A DNA stretch of 64,000 bases, taken from positions 62,001 through 126,000 of the forward strand of contig JAHBTI010000003.1 of the NCBI GenBank assembly GCA_019638705.1. Direction: 5' to 3'. Below the pieces are notes generated by a model. That model saw only the letters and a program-made list of their open reading frames with translations, was not told where the DNA came from and made no database searches. This document shows positions 42,003 through 51,265 of the stretch, piece after piece; the first letter of the stretch is position 1, and the number at the start of each line of letters is the position of its first letter. This DNA comes from Bacteroidota bacterium (lineage in GTDB: Bacteria; Bacteroidota; Bacteroidia; B-17B0; Aurantibacillaceae). The translations under genes and the position numbers were made by a program.

Positions 42003-43016
42003 TCATTCTATGATATAAGGATAATTCGGTTCTGAATACACATCGTTGTACAATTCTTCGGGTTCGGGGTAAGGACTTTCTTCCGCAAATTTTACCGACT
42101 CGTCAACCAATGCTTTTACTCGCGCTTCGGCAGCTTCAATGCCTGCATCATCAATCCATTTATTGTTTTTTAATGTTTGAAGAACTTTCTCAATCGGGTC
42201 TTGTTGTTGATATTCTTTTACTTCTTCTTTGGTGCGGTAGGTTTGCGCATCGCTCATACTGTGTCCTTTGTAGCGATAGGTTTTCATTTCCAAAAATGTT
42301 GGTCCATCGCCGCGACGAGCGCGGGCAACAGCTTCTTCAATGGCTTCGTGAACGGCTTCTACCGTCAATCCGTCCACAGGCTTACTTGGCATATCGTAAG
42401 CCAAACCGAGTTTCCATAAATCGTGTACGTTGCTGGTGCGCTCCACCGAAGTTCCCATAGCATACATATTATTTTCAACAATAAATATTACAGGCAATTT
42501 CCAGGTCATTGCCATATTAAATGCTTCGTGCAGCGCACCTTGACGCACCGCGCCGTCGCCCATAGAGCAAACACAAATATTGTCCGTTCCCAAATATTTT
42601 TCGGCAAAAGCAATGCCCGCGCCCAAAGGAACTTGCCCGCCTACGATGCCGTGCCCGCCCACAAAACCATGTTCTTTGCTGAAAATGTGCATACTTCCGC
42701 CTTTGCCTTTGCTGCAACCTGTAATTTTTGCATACATTTCTGCCATAACATATTTCGGGTGCAATCCCAAACCGATTGGGTGCGCGTGGTCGCGATAAGC
42801 GGTAATGTGTTTGTCGCCTTTTTTAGTTGCGCTCACCGTGCCCGCCACAATGGCTTCCTGCCCGATATACAAATGACAAAAGCCTTTTATTTTTTGTTGC
42901 ACATACACCTGCCCTGTTTTTTCCTCAAACTTGCGCATGAGCAACATGGATTCGTACCATTGCAAATATTGTTCTTTGGTGAACTTCAATTTTTTTTCTG
43001 TCGCTGTTTTAGCCAT
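42003..43016 (-). CDS. pdhA: Pyruvate dehydrogenase E1 component, alpha subunit
   Basis: 337 residues from the ATG at 43016. Thiamine diphosphate motifs: GDGAVRQGALHEAFNMA (about 158-174) with the metal ligands, and NNMYAMGTSVERTS (about 182-195). KGKGGSMHIF (about 103-112) is the E1-alpha signature and the phosphorylation-loop region YRYKGHSMSDAQTYR is at about 250-264. The E1-beta gene is not beside it, as in many Bacteroidota. A -7 box TATTTTTG lies upstream at 43048-43041 on the minus strand. Confidence 0.94.
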   Translation of the reverse strand: MAKTATEKKLKFTKEQYLQWYESMLLMRKFEEKTGQVYVQQKIKGFCHLYIGQEAIVAGTVSATKKGDKHITAYRDHAHPIGLGLHPKYVMAEMYAKITGCSKGKGGSMHIFSKEHGFVGGHGIVGGQVPLGAGIAFAEKYLGTDNICVCSMGDGAVRQGALHEAFNMAMTWKLPVIFIVENNMYAMGTSVERTSNVHDLWKLGLAYDMPSKPVDGLTVEAVHEAIEEAVARARRGDGPTFLEMKTYRYKGHSMSDAQTYRTKEEVKEYQQQDPIEKVLQTLKNNKWIDDAGIEAAEARVKALVDESVKFAEESPYPEPEELYNDVYSEPNYPYIIE

Positions 43017-43040
43017 TATTTCAATATCTAAAAGAAGACA

Positions 43041-43048
43041 CAAAAATA
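43041..43048 (-). promoter_or_regulatory. -7 promoter box of the pdhA-pdhC operon
   Basis: TATTTTTG on the minus strand, an exact TAnnTTTG, 24 nt before the pdhA ATG. No clear -33 TTTG at the right distance. Confidence 0.5.
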
Positions 43049-43228
43049 AGAGAAAAATAATATGGAAACGTTTTAATATTGGTGATTGAACGATTAAGAG
43101 GCAGAGAATGTTAATTATTCTTTACTCAACATTAAGCACCAAACGTTAAACACAACATCAGATGTGAAAAAAATTTGCCTCTGTCGTTTTAATGGAATAA
43201 ATTTACTCTGCACAAAAAAATTAAAGTC

Positions 43229-46200
43229 ATGAACAAAATTTATTCTCTTTTAAAAGTTGCACTATTATTAGTGGTGTTTTTAAATTCAAAAGCGCAAACA
43301 CCTATCACTTACAGTTACACGGGCGCGGTGCAAACCCTAAACGTTTCGGCAGGTATGTATCAAATAGAGTGCTGGGGAGCAAATGGAGGGGATGGTGGAG
43401 ATGTTTCTATAAGTGTATTTGGCGGTAAAGGCGGTTATAGCAAGGGTGTTTACACAGTACCCACAGCTACAACCCTATACATTTATGTGGGAGGAAAAGG
43501 TCAAACAACAAATACTTCAGGTAACGTAATGGTTACAGCACCGGGTGGTTGGAATGGTGGTGGTGGTGGTTTTAATGGATCTTCCAATAATAGTTACAGA
43601 GGTGGCGGTGGTGGCGGCACAGATGTTAGAACTACTTTAAATGCTGTTTATGCAAACAGGATAATTGTTGCCGGTGGTGGTGGGGGCGCTAGTGGCTCTT
43701 ATAATACAGGTTATATTGGAAATGGTGGCAATGGTGGAGGTACATTAGGTCAAGACGGTATATTAGGAATTTCTCAAGTTAATCACAATGGTAAAGGAGG
43801 AACGCAAACTACAGGTGGTACTGGTGGTGTATATAGTAGCAGTATAGGGCAAGCCGGTAGTTTTGGTATTGGTGGAAATGGAGGAAGTATAACCGGCAAC
43901 GTTTTCCCTGCCGGCGGTGGCGGCGGCGGTTGGTACGGTGGGGGTGGCGGGGCAACTCAGGGTGGTTCTGGCGGCGGCGGTTCCGGCTACATAGGCGGTG
44001 TAACTAGTGGTACAACTATCATGTTCGGTCAATCTGGTTTTATAACCAATCCCATTAATACAGGGGACGGTTATGTCATTATCACACCCTTAATATTTAT
44101 AAATATTGCAGCTTCATCAACGGCAATTTGTTCAGGCAATACAGCTACTTTAACAGCAAGTGGCGTTTCAACCTACACATGGCTGCCTGTTGGTGGTTTT
44201 GGCGGTTCTAATTCACCAACCATTACCGTTAGCCCTACGGTAACGACTGTTTATACCGTGCAGGGTACAAACTCTTCGGGTATGTCCACTACCAACACCA
44301 TTCAGGTTAATGTGTTTGGTTCGCTACCAAGCATAACAGCTAACTCCTCATCAACTCTTTTATGCAGCGGCAACACGGCAACGGTAAACTACACAGGCAC
44401 GGGCGTTTTAACCCACACATGGAGCAACAGCCTGCAAACAGGGACATCTTTTATCCCTGCCACAGGCACTAATAATTACACTTTAACCGCTCAAAACAGT
44501 TGCGGTACAACAACGGCGGTAACAAGCATTACGGTAAACCCAACACCAACTTTGGTAGTAAGCACAACAACTAACCAAGTGTGTGCAGGCGGTACAACCA
44601 CACTATCGGTAACGGGTGCAAACGCTTACACTTGGACAACGGTTAGTCAAACAGGCTCGCAAGTGGTGGTTAGTCCGGGTGGCACAAGCAATTATGTGGT
44701 AAACGGCTTGAGCGCATTGGGTTGCCCTTCAAGCACCACACAGCTTATCAGCGTGGTAGCCCCACCCAATGTGCAAATATCAGGACCAAGCACAAGCCTC
44801 TGCGTTAATTCGCCGATAACGCTTAACGCATCGGGTGCAAGTTCTTACACTTGGTTTTCAGGCTCAAACGCCACCAGCGAAACAACGGTGGTAACAGGCT
44901 TTACTACTTACACGGTTGTGGGTATGAACGGTAATCCCTCAAACAATTGCATTACCACAGCGGTTTACAATGCTTCGGTGGATTTTGCCGTGCCAAGCCC
45001 AACGGTAAACGCCAGTGCCACGGTAATATGCAGCGGTAATCAGGTAACCCTGTTTGCCATAGGTGCTACCACTTACACCTGGACAAATGGAGTTACAAAT
45101 TATGTAAACAACGTACCTTTTGTACCAAATACAACAACTACTTACACGCTGACAGGCGGCAACAGCTGCGGTTCAAGTCTTCAGGAAACGGTAACAGTGA
45201 TTGTAAACCCAACCCCGACATTGCAGATAGAATCTTCTCACAACTCGGTATGTCAGGGCAGTTCTGTATCGTTTACGGCAAGCGGTGCAGATAACTATGT
45301 ATGGTTGCCTGGCGGTTTCACGGGCTCACACATTTCCCTCTCGCCGACAGGCAGCATTACCTACACGCTCAGCGGTTCAAGCAATCTTGGCTGCCCTGCG
45401 GCAAGCAACGTTACCAAATCCATTACGGTAAACCAGCTGCCTAATGTGGGCGCAGCCATAAACAATTCGGTGGCTTGCGGCAGCGGCACGGCATTTATTA
45501 CCCGCACCTTTAACGGCTCGGGAGCATCATCATACACCTGGACGAACGGCGGCACAGTTTACGGCAACGCGCAGGCACTTACGGTAAACACAAGTTCTAT
45601 GCCGGGCGGTTTGTATTATGTAACAGGGGCAAATGCCTTTGGCTGCACAGCCACGGCGCATGTGTTTCTGGTGGTGCTTAACCCGACGGTTCAAATCAGC
45701 GCACCTGCGCAAATTTGCAAAGGCAAACCCGTAACATTAGATGCCACAGGTTCACCGGGCAATTACAGGTGGCTGAACGACAATTCTGTGTTCACTTCCA
45801 TGACGGCAACCCCGCAAATAAACACCACTTACACGGTAACGGTTTCACAAACACAAAACGGTGTAACCTGTATCAGCCCACCGGCTACCCGTCTTGTAAC
45901 GGTATTGGACAATCCTGTACTGAGCGTATCGGCAAATCCTGCCGAAGTGTGCCGTGGCGAGGACACGGAACTGAGCGTGAGCGGTGCAGGCACTTACACA
46001 TGGAGCAATCTTTCCAACGCCACTACTCAGCAGGTATCTCCTACTAAAACACAGCATTACATAGTAACAGGTACAGACAACAACAGCTGCCAAAGTACAC
46101 ACAGCGTGCAGGTGGTGGTGGCTTTGTGTATGGGGGTTGATGAGTTGAAGACGGAAAACCTAAACATAAATGTATATCCAAATCCTACCAACGGCGAGTT

Positions 46201-46372
46201 TACAGTAGAAGCTCCTGACAACACACACCTCATCATCATGAACGCGACAGGACAAATTGTTTTGGAGCAAACAAGCACTTCCAACAAAACCGAAATTTCA
46301 CTCGGCAATTTTGCCAACGGCATTTACTTTGTAAAAGCAGGTAGTGTGGTGAAGAAGGTGGTGAAGGAATAA
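43229..46372 (+). CDS. Glycine-rich secreted protein with PKD/Ig-like repeats and T9SS type A signal
   Basis: 1047 residues with a signal peptide (LLKVALLLVVFLNSKAQ). Residues about 25-270 are a Gly-rich domain (many GGGGG runs, GGWNGGGGGFNGSS, GGGGGGWYGGGGG) like the Gly_rich domain (PF12810). About eight Ig/PKD-like repeats of 75-85 residues follow, each with a Cys, a Thr/Ser-rich strand and a Y-T-W motif. The C-terminal T9SS type A domain (NVYPNPTNGEFTVEA, then NGIYFVKAGSVV) directs secretion. The final motif CMGVDELKT is shared with the propeller protein at 563 (CVGVDELNV), which suggests a common origin of their 3' ends. The intergenic 180 bp upstream hold no gene I can support. Confidence 0.85.
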   Translation: MNKIYSLLKVALLLVVFLNSKAQTPITYSYTGAVQTLNVSAGMYQIECWGANGGDGGDVSISVFGGKGGYSKGVYTVPTATTLYIYVGGKGQTTNTSGNVMVTAPGGWNGGGGGFNGSSNNSYRGGGGGGTDVRTTLNAVYANRIIVAGGGGGASGSYNTGYIGNGGNGGGTLGQDGILGISQVNHNGKGGTQTTGGTGGVYSSSIGQAGSFGIGGNGGSITGNVFPAGGGGGGWYGGGGGATQGGSGGGGSGYIGGVTSGTTIMFGQSGFITNPINTGDGYVIITPLIFINIAASSTAICSGNTATLTASGVSTYTWLPVGGFGGSNSPTITVSPTVTTVYTVQGTNSSGMSTTNTIQVNVFGSLPSITANSSSTLLCSGNTATVNYTGTGVLTHTWSNSLQTGTSFIPATGTNNYTLTAQNSCGTTTAVTSITVNPTPTLVVSTTTNQVCAGGTTTLSVTGANAYTWTTVSQTGSQVVVSPGGTSNYVVNGLSALGCPSSTTQLISVVAPPNVQISGPSTSLCVNSPITLNASGASSYTWFSGSNATSETTVVTGFTTYTVVGMNGNPSNNCITTAVYNASVDFAVPSPTVNASATVICSGNQVTLFAIGATTYTWTNGVTNYVNNVPFVPNTTTTYTLTGGNSCGSSLQETVTVIVNPTPTLQIESSHNSVCQGSSVSFTASGADNYVWLPGGFTGSHISLSPTGSITYTLSGSSNLGCPAASNVTKSITVNQLPNVGAAINNSVACGSGTAFITRTFNGSGASSYTWTNGGTVYGNAQALTVNTSSMPGGLYYVTGANAFGCTATAHVFLVVLNPTVQISAPAQICKGKPVTLDATGSPGNYRWLNDNSVFTSMTATPQINTTYTVTVSQTQNGVTCISPPATRLVTVLDNPVLSVSANPAEVCRGEDTELSVSGAGTYTWSNLSNATTQQVSPTKTQHYIVTGTDNNSCQSTHSVQVVVALCMGVDELKTENLNINVYPNPTNGEFTVEAPDNTHLIIMNATGQIVLEQTSTSNKTEISLGNFANGIYFVKAGSVVKKVVKE

Positions 46373-46412
46373 AGTTTGTGGGGGTGGACGATTGTTTGCC
46401 TGTGCGAGATGA

Positions 46413-46446
46413 AAAATAAACACCGAATTAATTCGGTGTTTATTTT
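46413..46446 (+). terminator. Strong terminator after the glycine-rich T9SS gene
   Basis: A perfect 16-bp stem (AAAATAAACACCGAAT at 46413-46428 with ATTCGGTGTTTATTTT at 46431-46446) and a 2-nt centre, followed by more T. It is palindromic, so it can act in both directions. Confidence 0.9.
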
Positions 46447-46497
46447 TTTGTGATATTACAACAGCGTATAATTAAAAACTTTAAAATTTTAAATTTC

Positions 46498-47952
46498 TTG
46501 AAAGCCGATTATATTTTAAGCAAAACATCGTTTTTAAAATTTGAGCAATGCGATAAAGCATTTTTTCTGTATAAAAATTATCCGTACTTGCGCGATAAAT
46601 TAAGCATTGATAAACAACTCACCTTTAAACGCGGACATGATGTCGGTTTTTTTGCACAACAGTTGTTTTCGGGCGGCATTGATGTATCAAAAGAAGCACG
46701 CGGAGCAACCGCACAATTTGAACTCACAAAAAAATTAATTGAAAACAAAACCCCTGTAATTTACGAAGCCACTTTTATGCACAACGGCGTTTTAATTATG
46801 GTGGATATTTTGACCTTTGACGGTGAAAACTATACGGCTTATGAAGTAAAAAGTTCGTTGAAGGTGTCGGAGGTTTATATAAAAGATGCGTGTTTGCAAT
46901 ACTATGTGCTGAAAGCGAGTTTGTCGGGGTTTGATGATTTGTTTTTGGTTACGCTCAACGATAATTATGTTTTGAACGGTGAAATAGAAGTGAAAAAACT
47001 ATTTAAAAAACGCAGCGTAAAAGAGCAAGCCGAAAAAAACATTCCGTACTTCATTCACAAAATCAGCGAGGCTTATTTTACGTTAGAGAAAAATATTATT
47101 CCGAATGTGAGTATTGGTGAGCGGTGTTTCCGCCCTTATCAGTGCGATTTTTTTGGTTCGTGTTGGAAAAATACAATCAGTGAAACAAGCATTTTTAATT
47201 TGCCGCAAGTAAACAAAGCGAAAGTGTTTGAATGGTTTAACGCAGGCATAAAAGAAATCAGTCAGGTAGGAGATGAAATGTTGGAAAAAGAAAATGCAAT
47301 CATCGCAAAAAAATCTTTTTTAAATAACACGCCGTTTGTTAATCAAAAAAACATTCAACAATTTTTATCGCGCATAAAACTTCCCGTAACGGCAATGGAC
47401 ATGGAAATTTGGAATCCTGCCATTCCTGAACTGCAAGGCACAAAGCCTTTTGAACAAAATCCGTTTTTGGTGTGTTTTTATGACGGAGAAAATTATTTTC
47501 ATTTTTTCAGCGATTATAAACATGACGACAGAAAATTGTTTGCCGAAAAATTAATTGAGCTGTCAGAAAATTATGCAAGCATTTTAGTTTACGACAAATC
47601 ATTGGAAGTAAACATTATTAACGCGCTCATTAAAAATTTTCCCGAACATGAAAATGCGCTTCAAGCCCTGAAAAGCAAGATTGTTGATGTGTTTGACGTG
47701 TTTGTGAATATGGATTATTATCACCCTGCGTTTAAAAATAATTTTTCGTTAAAAGGTGTTTCTTTGGCGTTGATGAAAGAAATACAGTATTCAAAAATTA
47801 CTTCGGGCATGGAAGCCATGAGTTATTATCAGCAATACCGCTTGCTTGAAAACGAGATTGAAAAACAAAGCATTGAGGCGGAACTGATTGAGTATTGCAA
47901 CACCGACAGTTTTGCCACGTTTAAGCTGTTTGAGTTTTTAACCCAGCTTTAA
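46498..47952 (+). CDS. DUF2779-type nuclease-like protein with Cas4-like Cys set
   Basis: 484 residues. I take the TTG at 46498, because the frame upstream runs into the terminator at 46446. Residues 1-230 resemble Cas4/AddB-type PD-(D/E)xK nucleases: LSKTSFLKFEQCDKAFFLYK (first Cys), VDILTFDGENYTAYEVKSSL (Asp and Glu-x-Lys) and a CxxxxxCxxxxxC cluster in CFRPYQCDFFGSCW that could bind Fe-S. The second half (AMDMEIW, then YCNTDSFATFKLFEFL at the end) looks like the RNase H-like region of DUF2779 proteins. Function unproven; the neighbours on the minus strand are the cco genes. Confidence 0.65.
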   Translation: MKADYILSKTSFLKFEQCDKAFFLYKNYPYLRDKLSIDKQLTFKRGHDVGFFAQQLFSGGIDVSKEARGATAQFELTKKLIENKTPVIYEATFMHNGVLIMVDILTFDGENYTAYEVKSSLKVSEVYIKDACLQYYVLKASLSGFDDLFLVTLNDNYVLNGEIEVKKLFKKRSVKEQAEKNIPYFIHKISEAYFTLEKNIIPNVSIGERCFRPYQCDFFGSCWKNTISETSIFNLPQVNKAKVFEWFNAGIKEISQVGDEMLEKENAIIAKKSFLNNTPFVNQKNIQQFLSRIKLPVTAMDMEIWNPAIPELQGTKPFEQNPFLVCFYDGENYFHFFSDYKHDDRKLFAEKLIELSENYASILVYDKSLEVNIINALIKNFPEHENALQALKSKIVDVFDVFVNMDYYHPAFKNNFSLKGVSLALMKEIQYSKITSGMEAMSYYQQYRLLENEIEKQSIEAELIEYCNTDSFATFKLFEFLTQL

Positions 47953-48357
47953 TTACTTTCTTTTTTCGTAATACACAGGGTCGCCGTGAATATCGGCAAT
48001 TTCTGTTTTAAATTTTTGAATGATGGCGTTCTCCTCTGCTGTTACAGGCGGATAGGCTTTCGCAATTTTCTCAATCACTTTCACAAAGGTTTCTTTCAGC
48101 TCGGGGCTTAGGTAATGGCTGTTCAGGCGAATTTGGTTCATTGACCACATATAGGCATCTTGTGTGGATGTTTTTTCCTTATCCATTATTTTAAAAATAA
48201 TGTCAGACACATTAAATTCAAAACCCCGGCAACGCAATTCTGCTTCCACAATCTTGTGAAATTTTTCGCGCTCTTCGTTTTGCACTTTTCCGTCGGAGTT
48301 GGCAATGGCATAAGCAAGCTGACCTATGGCATAATGTAAATTTTCATTCGGGCTCAT
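47953..48357 (-). CDS. TerB-like protein
   Basis: 134 residues, all helical. HYAIGQLAYAIANSDGKVQN (about 7-26) with the Asp-Gly-x-Val turn is the TerB metal-binding-like motif. The rest (EREKFHKIVEAELRCRG; LSPELKETFVKVIEKIAKAY; TAEENAIIQKFKTEIADI) repeats helical pairs. Stop codons of this gene and the DUF2779 gene are adjacent (convergent, 0 bp apart). It starts 6 bp after the SafE-like gene and may be the last gene of the cco operon. Function unknown. Confidence 0.7.
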   Translation of the reverse strand: MSPNENLHYAIGQLAYAIANSDGKVQNEEREKFHKIVEAELRCRGFEFNVSDIIFKIMDKEKTSTQDAYMWSMNQIRLNSHYLSPELKETFVKVIEKIAKAYPPVTAEENAIIQKFKTEIADIHGDPVYYEKRK

Positions 48358-48363
48358 GGTATT

Positions 48364-49092
48364 TTATTTTTTGGTTTGACAACAATTTATTTGTGGCGAA
48401 TGACATTCCACCGATTTTTCTTCCGACAATTTAGGACTTATATAATTGATACCCAAATTTGCACCGCGCAAAATGAGCAGCACCGCCATAATGCCCACCA
48501 TTATGGGAACTGATTTTCGTAACACATTGCGCACTTTTACGCTGATTAAATTTTGTGAGTAAGTAATTGCAAACATCATGGGCAGTGTTCCTGCACCAAA
48601 CACAGCCATAAACAGCGCACTTTTATATACATCGCCCGTGGCTACTGCGCCTGCAATGGCAATATACACCATACCGCAAGGCAACAAACCGTTTAATAAA
48701 CCAATGCTGAAAAACGAACGGATACCGTGTTTTGAAAATTGCGCCGCGAGTTTTGATTTTAGTTTATTAAGCAAGCCAAACGTTTTGGAAGAAAATTTTG
48801 ATGAAGAAAAAACTTTCGGGAAAATGAGCGCAATTAAAATAATAACACCAACTGAAACGGAAAGCCATTGTTGATAACCAAACAGGGCAACACTTTGACC
48901 AAGTATGCCAAACAAAACACCGAACAAAGTGTAAGTAATTATTCGCCCGAAATTATATGTGAGAATAGCGAGAATTTTTTCGCTTTGTGTTTTTTGATGA
49001 ACAGGCAAAGCCAAAGCAATTGGTCCGCACATACCCACGCAATGGAAACTTCCGAGAAATCCGAGTGATATGGCTGCGAGTAGAAATTCCAT
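48364..49092 (-). CDS. TauE/SafE-family membrane protein of the cbb3 cluster
   Basis: 242 residues with about six membrane helices: GFLGSFHCVGMCGPIALAL (about 12-30) with the Cys pair CVGMC, FGRIITYTLFGVLFGILGQS, QWLSVSVGVIILIALIFPKV, SIGLLNGLLPCGMVYIAIAG, AVATGDVYKSALFMAVFGAG. The Cys-containing helices and Gly-Met-Cys-Gly-Pro are typical of SafE or DsbD_2-type proteins near ccoGH. It may move reductant or copper for oxidase assembly. It is the next gene after ccoH (87-bp gap with CATAG repeats) and overlaps no other gene. Confidence 0.8.
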   Translation of the reverse strand: MEFLLAAISLGFLGSFHCVGMCGPIALALPVHQKTQSEKILAILTYNFGRIITYTLFGVLFGILGQSVALFGYQQWLSVSVGVIILIALIFPKVFSSSKFSSKTFGLLNKLKSKLAAQFSKHGIRSFFSIGLLNGLLPCGMVYIAIAGAVATGDVYKSALFMAVFGAGTLPMMFAITYSQNLISVKVRNVLRKSVPIMVGIMAVLLILRGANLGINYISPKLSEEKSVECHSPQINCCQTKK

Positions 49093-49110
49093 TTGTTAAA
49101 AAATTAAATA

Positions 49111-49168
49111 CATAGGTACATAGTTTTCATAGTTTTACTATCCAGACTATGCCTCTATGTGGTCTATG
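49111..49168. repeat. CATAG/CTATG cluster between ccoH and the SafE-like gene
   Basis: Three CATAG units (49111, 49119, 49128) are followed by three CTATG units (49147, 49155, 49164), i.e. the same word on the other strand. Similar units occur at 51136-51150 (AACCACATAGAACACATAG). I read it as a dispersed intergenic repeat, not a gene. Confidence 0.6.
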
Positions 49169-49179
49169 TGGTTCCAAAA

Positions 49180-49614
49180 TTAAATGGTTATAACCTGTTC
49201 TTTGTAATACGTTTTGTTATTGTTATTCCAAGAAATACATATTTTGTAAATGCCCTTACTCAATAGTGCTTTGCTGATTTTTTGCTCGCCGTTTTTATCA
49301 AAACTTAAATTGATTTTTAAATCTTTTGAAGCATCGGAAGGACGAAAAAAAAGCAGTTCACCCGAAAAATCAGAGCTTATGTTTTCCAACGGAAAAGATA
49401 AAATTAAACTGTCGTTTTCAATCTTGTAATCAATGCTTGTCTGCAAGTTTTTTTCGTTGTCAATGGCATCAATTTTTTCCTGATATTTTAATTCCTGCGC
49501 GTAATAATCTTTTGCAACCAAATCACTTTTGTGCTTGCTGCTGATAAACACCATGCTCACAATCAGCACCACAAAGCCGATATAGACGATTGTTATTTTT
49601 GTTCCCCAATTCAT
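49180..49614 (-). CDS. ccoH: FixH/CcoH family protein
   Basis: 144 residues. One N-terminal membrane helix (KITIVYIGFVVLIVSMVFIS, about 6-25), then DLVAKDYYAQELKYQEKIDA (about 31-50), which is the FixH signature in Bacteroidota, and a periplasmic beta-domain. It is needed for assembly of cbb3 oxidase in the known systems. It is downstream of ccoG (78 bp) and upstream of the SafE-like gene. Confidence 0.87.
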   Translation of the reverse strand: MNWGTKITIVYIGFVVLIVSMVFISSKHKSDLVAKDYYAQELKYQEKIDAIDNEKNLQTSIDYKIENDSLILSFPLENISSDFSGELLFFRPSDASKDLKINLSFDKNGEQKISKALLSKGIYKICISWNNNNKTYYKEQVITI

Positions 49615-49643
49615 TACATAATAGTTTTTAATTTTTAGTGATT

Positions 49644-49673
49644 AGTTTTTAATAAACATAGCTATTAAAAACT
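49644..49673. repeat. 11-bp inverted repeat between ccoG and ccoH
   Basis: AGTTTTTAATA (49644-49654) and TATTAAAAACT (49663-49673) around an 8-nt loop. The nearby TAGTTTTTAATTTTTAGTGA is a partial further copy. It may be an RNA stability or processing hairpin; it lacks a terminator-type GC stem. Confidence 0.6.
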
Positions 49674-49692
49674 AAAAACTCAACACTCATAA

Positions 49693-51096
49693 TTACAATG
49701 CGTAACCCAAAAAATTTGTTTTCACGGTTTTAATTAATTTTCCGTGACTGTATATTTCAATGTTTAATTCTGTTTTTCGTTGTTTAATGTCGTTTTTATC
49801 CAAGAACAAAAAGAAACCTCCCTGCGTTACATCTTCTTTTTTTACTTCCAAATCTTTGCCAACCACTTCAATTTTTGCGTTGGGATAATCGCGCACTTTC
49901 AATTCTACAGGAAATTCTTTGCGCGTTTTGTTTACTAATTTAATGGTGTACAAATTACTTAATTGATTGTTTGGTTGCTCCTGATACAACATTCCTTTGG
50001 CGCGAATAATGGTGGCATCGTAATCGGAACGTGTGATTAACAAAGTGGTTTCAATGCCGATTAATGCCAACAACACCAAGCTGTAAGCTTTCATTCTTCC
50101 CGTAAACGCCAATTTCACTTTGTTTTTAATGCCGTTTTCAGAATCAAAGCGAATTAATCCTTTTGGCAAACCAACACTTTCCATGATATGGTCGCAGGCA
50201 TCAATACAAGCCGTGCAGTTCACACATTCCAACTGCGTTCCGTTTCTTATGTCAATACCTGTGGGGCAAACTTTCACGCACAAATTGCAATCAATACAAT
50301 CGCCGCCTGTGCGCACTTCGTTCTTTTTAAATTTATGTCGGTTTTCACCGCGTACATAATCGTAAGCAACCACCACCGAATTTCGGTCTAACAACACCCC
50401 TTGCATTCTTCCGTAAGGACAAACAATAATGCACACCTGCTCACGAAACCACGAATACACAAAAAAGAACACACCGGTAAAAATTAAAATGGCTGTGAAG
50501 CCGCCTTTGTGTTGGCTCACAGGCTCACGGATAATGGCAAACAATTCGTCAATGCCGATAATGTAAGCCAAAAAAGTATTGGCAATTAAAAATGACAAGA
50601 GAAAAAACAAAATGTATTTTGTTGTGCGCTTAAAGATTTTTTTCGCGTCCCATGGAGCTTTTTTCAGAGCTTTTTGGTGAGGGGCATCGCCCTCAATCCA
50701 ATATTCAATGCGGCGAAACAACATTTCCATAAAAATAGTTTGAGGACAAGCCCAACCGCAAAACACACGCCCGAAAATAACGGTGAACAACGCAATGAAC
50801 ACAATAAAAATTAACAATCCCAAACCGAAAATGAAAAAATCCTGCGACCAAAAAATCATGCCGAACAAAATAAATTTCCGTTCCAACACGTTTATCATAA
50901 ACAAGGGTTCGCCCTGCACTTTAATAAAAGGCAGAGTAAAAAACACAATTAGATACAGGTAACTTAAATATTTTCTGAGGTTGTAAAGTTTACCGAAAGG
51001 CTTGGTAGGATAAATCCATTTTCGTTTTCCCTGTTCGTCCATCGTGCCAATATGGTCGCGGAAATCATCGTGGTTTATCGTATCGGAGTTAGACAT
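49693..51096 (-). CDS. ccoG: Cytochrome c oxidase accessory protein CcoG (FixG)
   Basis: 467 residues. Several membrane helices (YLIVFFTLPFIKVQGE; FFIFGLGLLIFIVFIALFTV; YILFFLLSFLIANTFLAYII) bracket WACPQTIFMEMLFRRIEYWI (about 134-153), the CcoG signature. Two 4Fe-4S clusters follow: CIDCNLCVKVCPTGID (about 267-282) and CVNCTACIDACDHIM (about 293-307). The C-terminal beta-domain is periplasmic. CcoG reduces copper for the oxidase active site in known systems. Confidence 0.95.
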   Translation of the reverse strand: MSNSDTINHDDFRDHIGTMDEQGKRKWIYPTKPFGKLYNLRKYLSYLYLIVFFTLPFIKVQGEPLFMINVLERKFILFGMIFWSQDFFIFGLGLLIFIVFIALFTVIFGRVFCGWACPQTIFMEMLFRRIEYWIEGDAPHQKALKKAPWDAKKIFKRTTKYILFFLLSFLIANTFLAYIIGIDELFAIIREPVSQHKGGFTAILIFTGVFFFVYSWFREQVCIIVCPYGRMQGVLLDRNSVVVAYDYVRGENRHKFKKNEVRTGGDCIDCNLCVKVCPTGIDIRNGTQLECVNCTACIDACDHIMESVGLPKGLIRFDSENGIKNKVKLAFTGRMKAYSLVLLALIGIETTLLITRSDYDATIIRAKGMLYQEQPNNQLSNLYTIKLVNKTRKEFPVELKVRDYPNAKIEVVGKDLEVKKEDVTQGGFFLFLDKNDIKQRKTELNIEIYSHGKLIKTVKTNFLGYAL

Positions 51097-51163
51097 GAGA
51101 GAGATATTGTAAGTGCAATCAAAATTTATTTAACCACATAGAACACATAGTTTTTTATGTTTT

Positions 51164-51242
51164 CGTCATTGCGAGTGATAACGATAACGAAGCAATCTCT
51201 TTTTTTGGACAGATTGCTTCATCGTTCCTCCTCGCAATGACG
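51164..51242. repeat. GTCATTGCGAG palindrome between ccoP and ccoG
   Basis: Terminal inverted repeats CGTCATTGCGAG (51164-51175) and CTCGCAATGACG (51231-51242) enclose a second pair GAAGCAATCT / AGATTGCTTC. Sequences of this kind are dispersed in many Bacteroidota and other genomes. It lies in the 169-bp spacer after the ccoP stop and could act as an RNA hairpin. Confidence 0.8.
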
Positions 51243-51265
51243 AGTTGTGCCCTCATGTGGTTTTT

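Noticed and set aside
42423-43031. 202-codon plus-strand reading frame
   Set aside because: Antisense to pdhA, which has full-length family similarity; a shadow frame.
43555-43990. GGT/GGC runs in the glycine-rich T9SS gene as a phase-variable repeat
   Set aside because: The runs are in-frame triplets coding for glycine; changes would alter length, not reading frame, and similar composition is normal for the domain.
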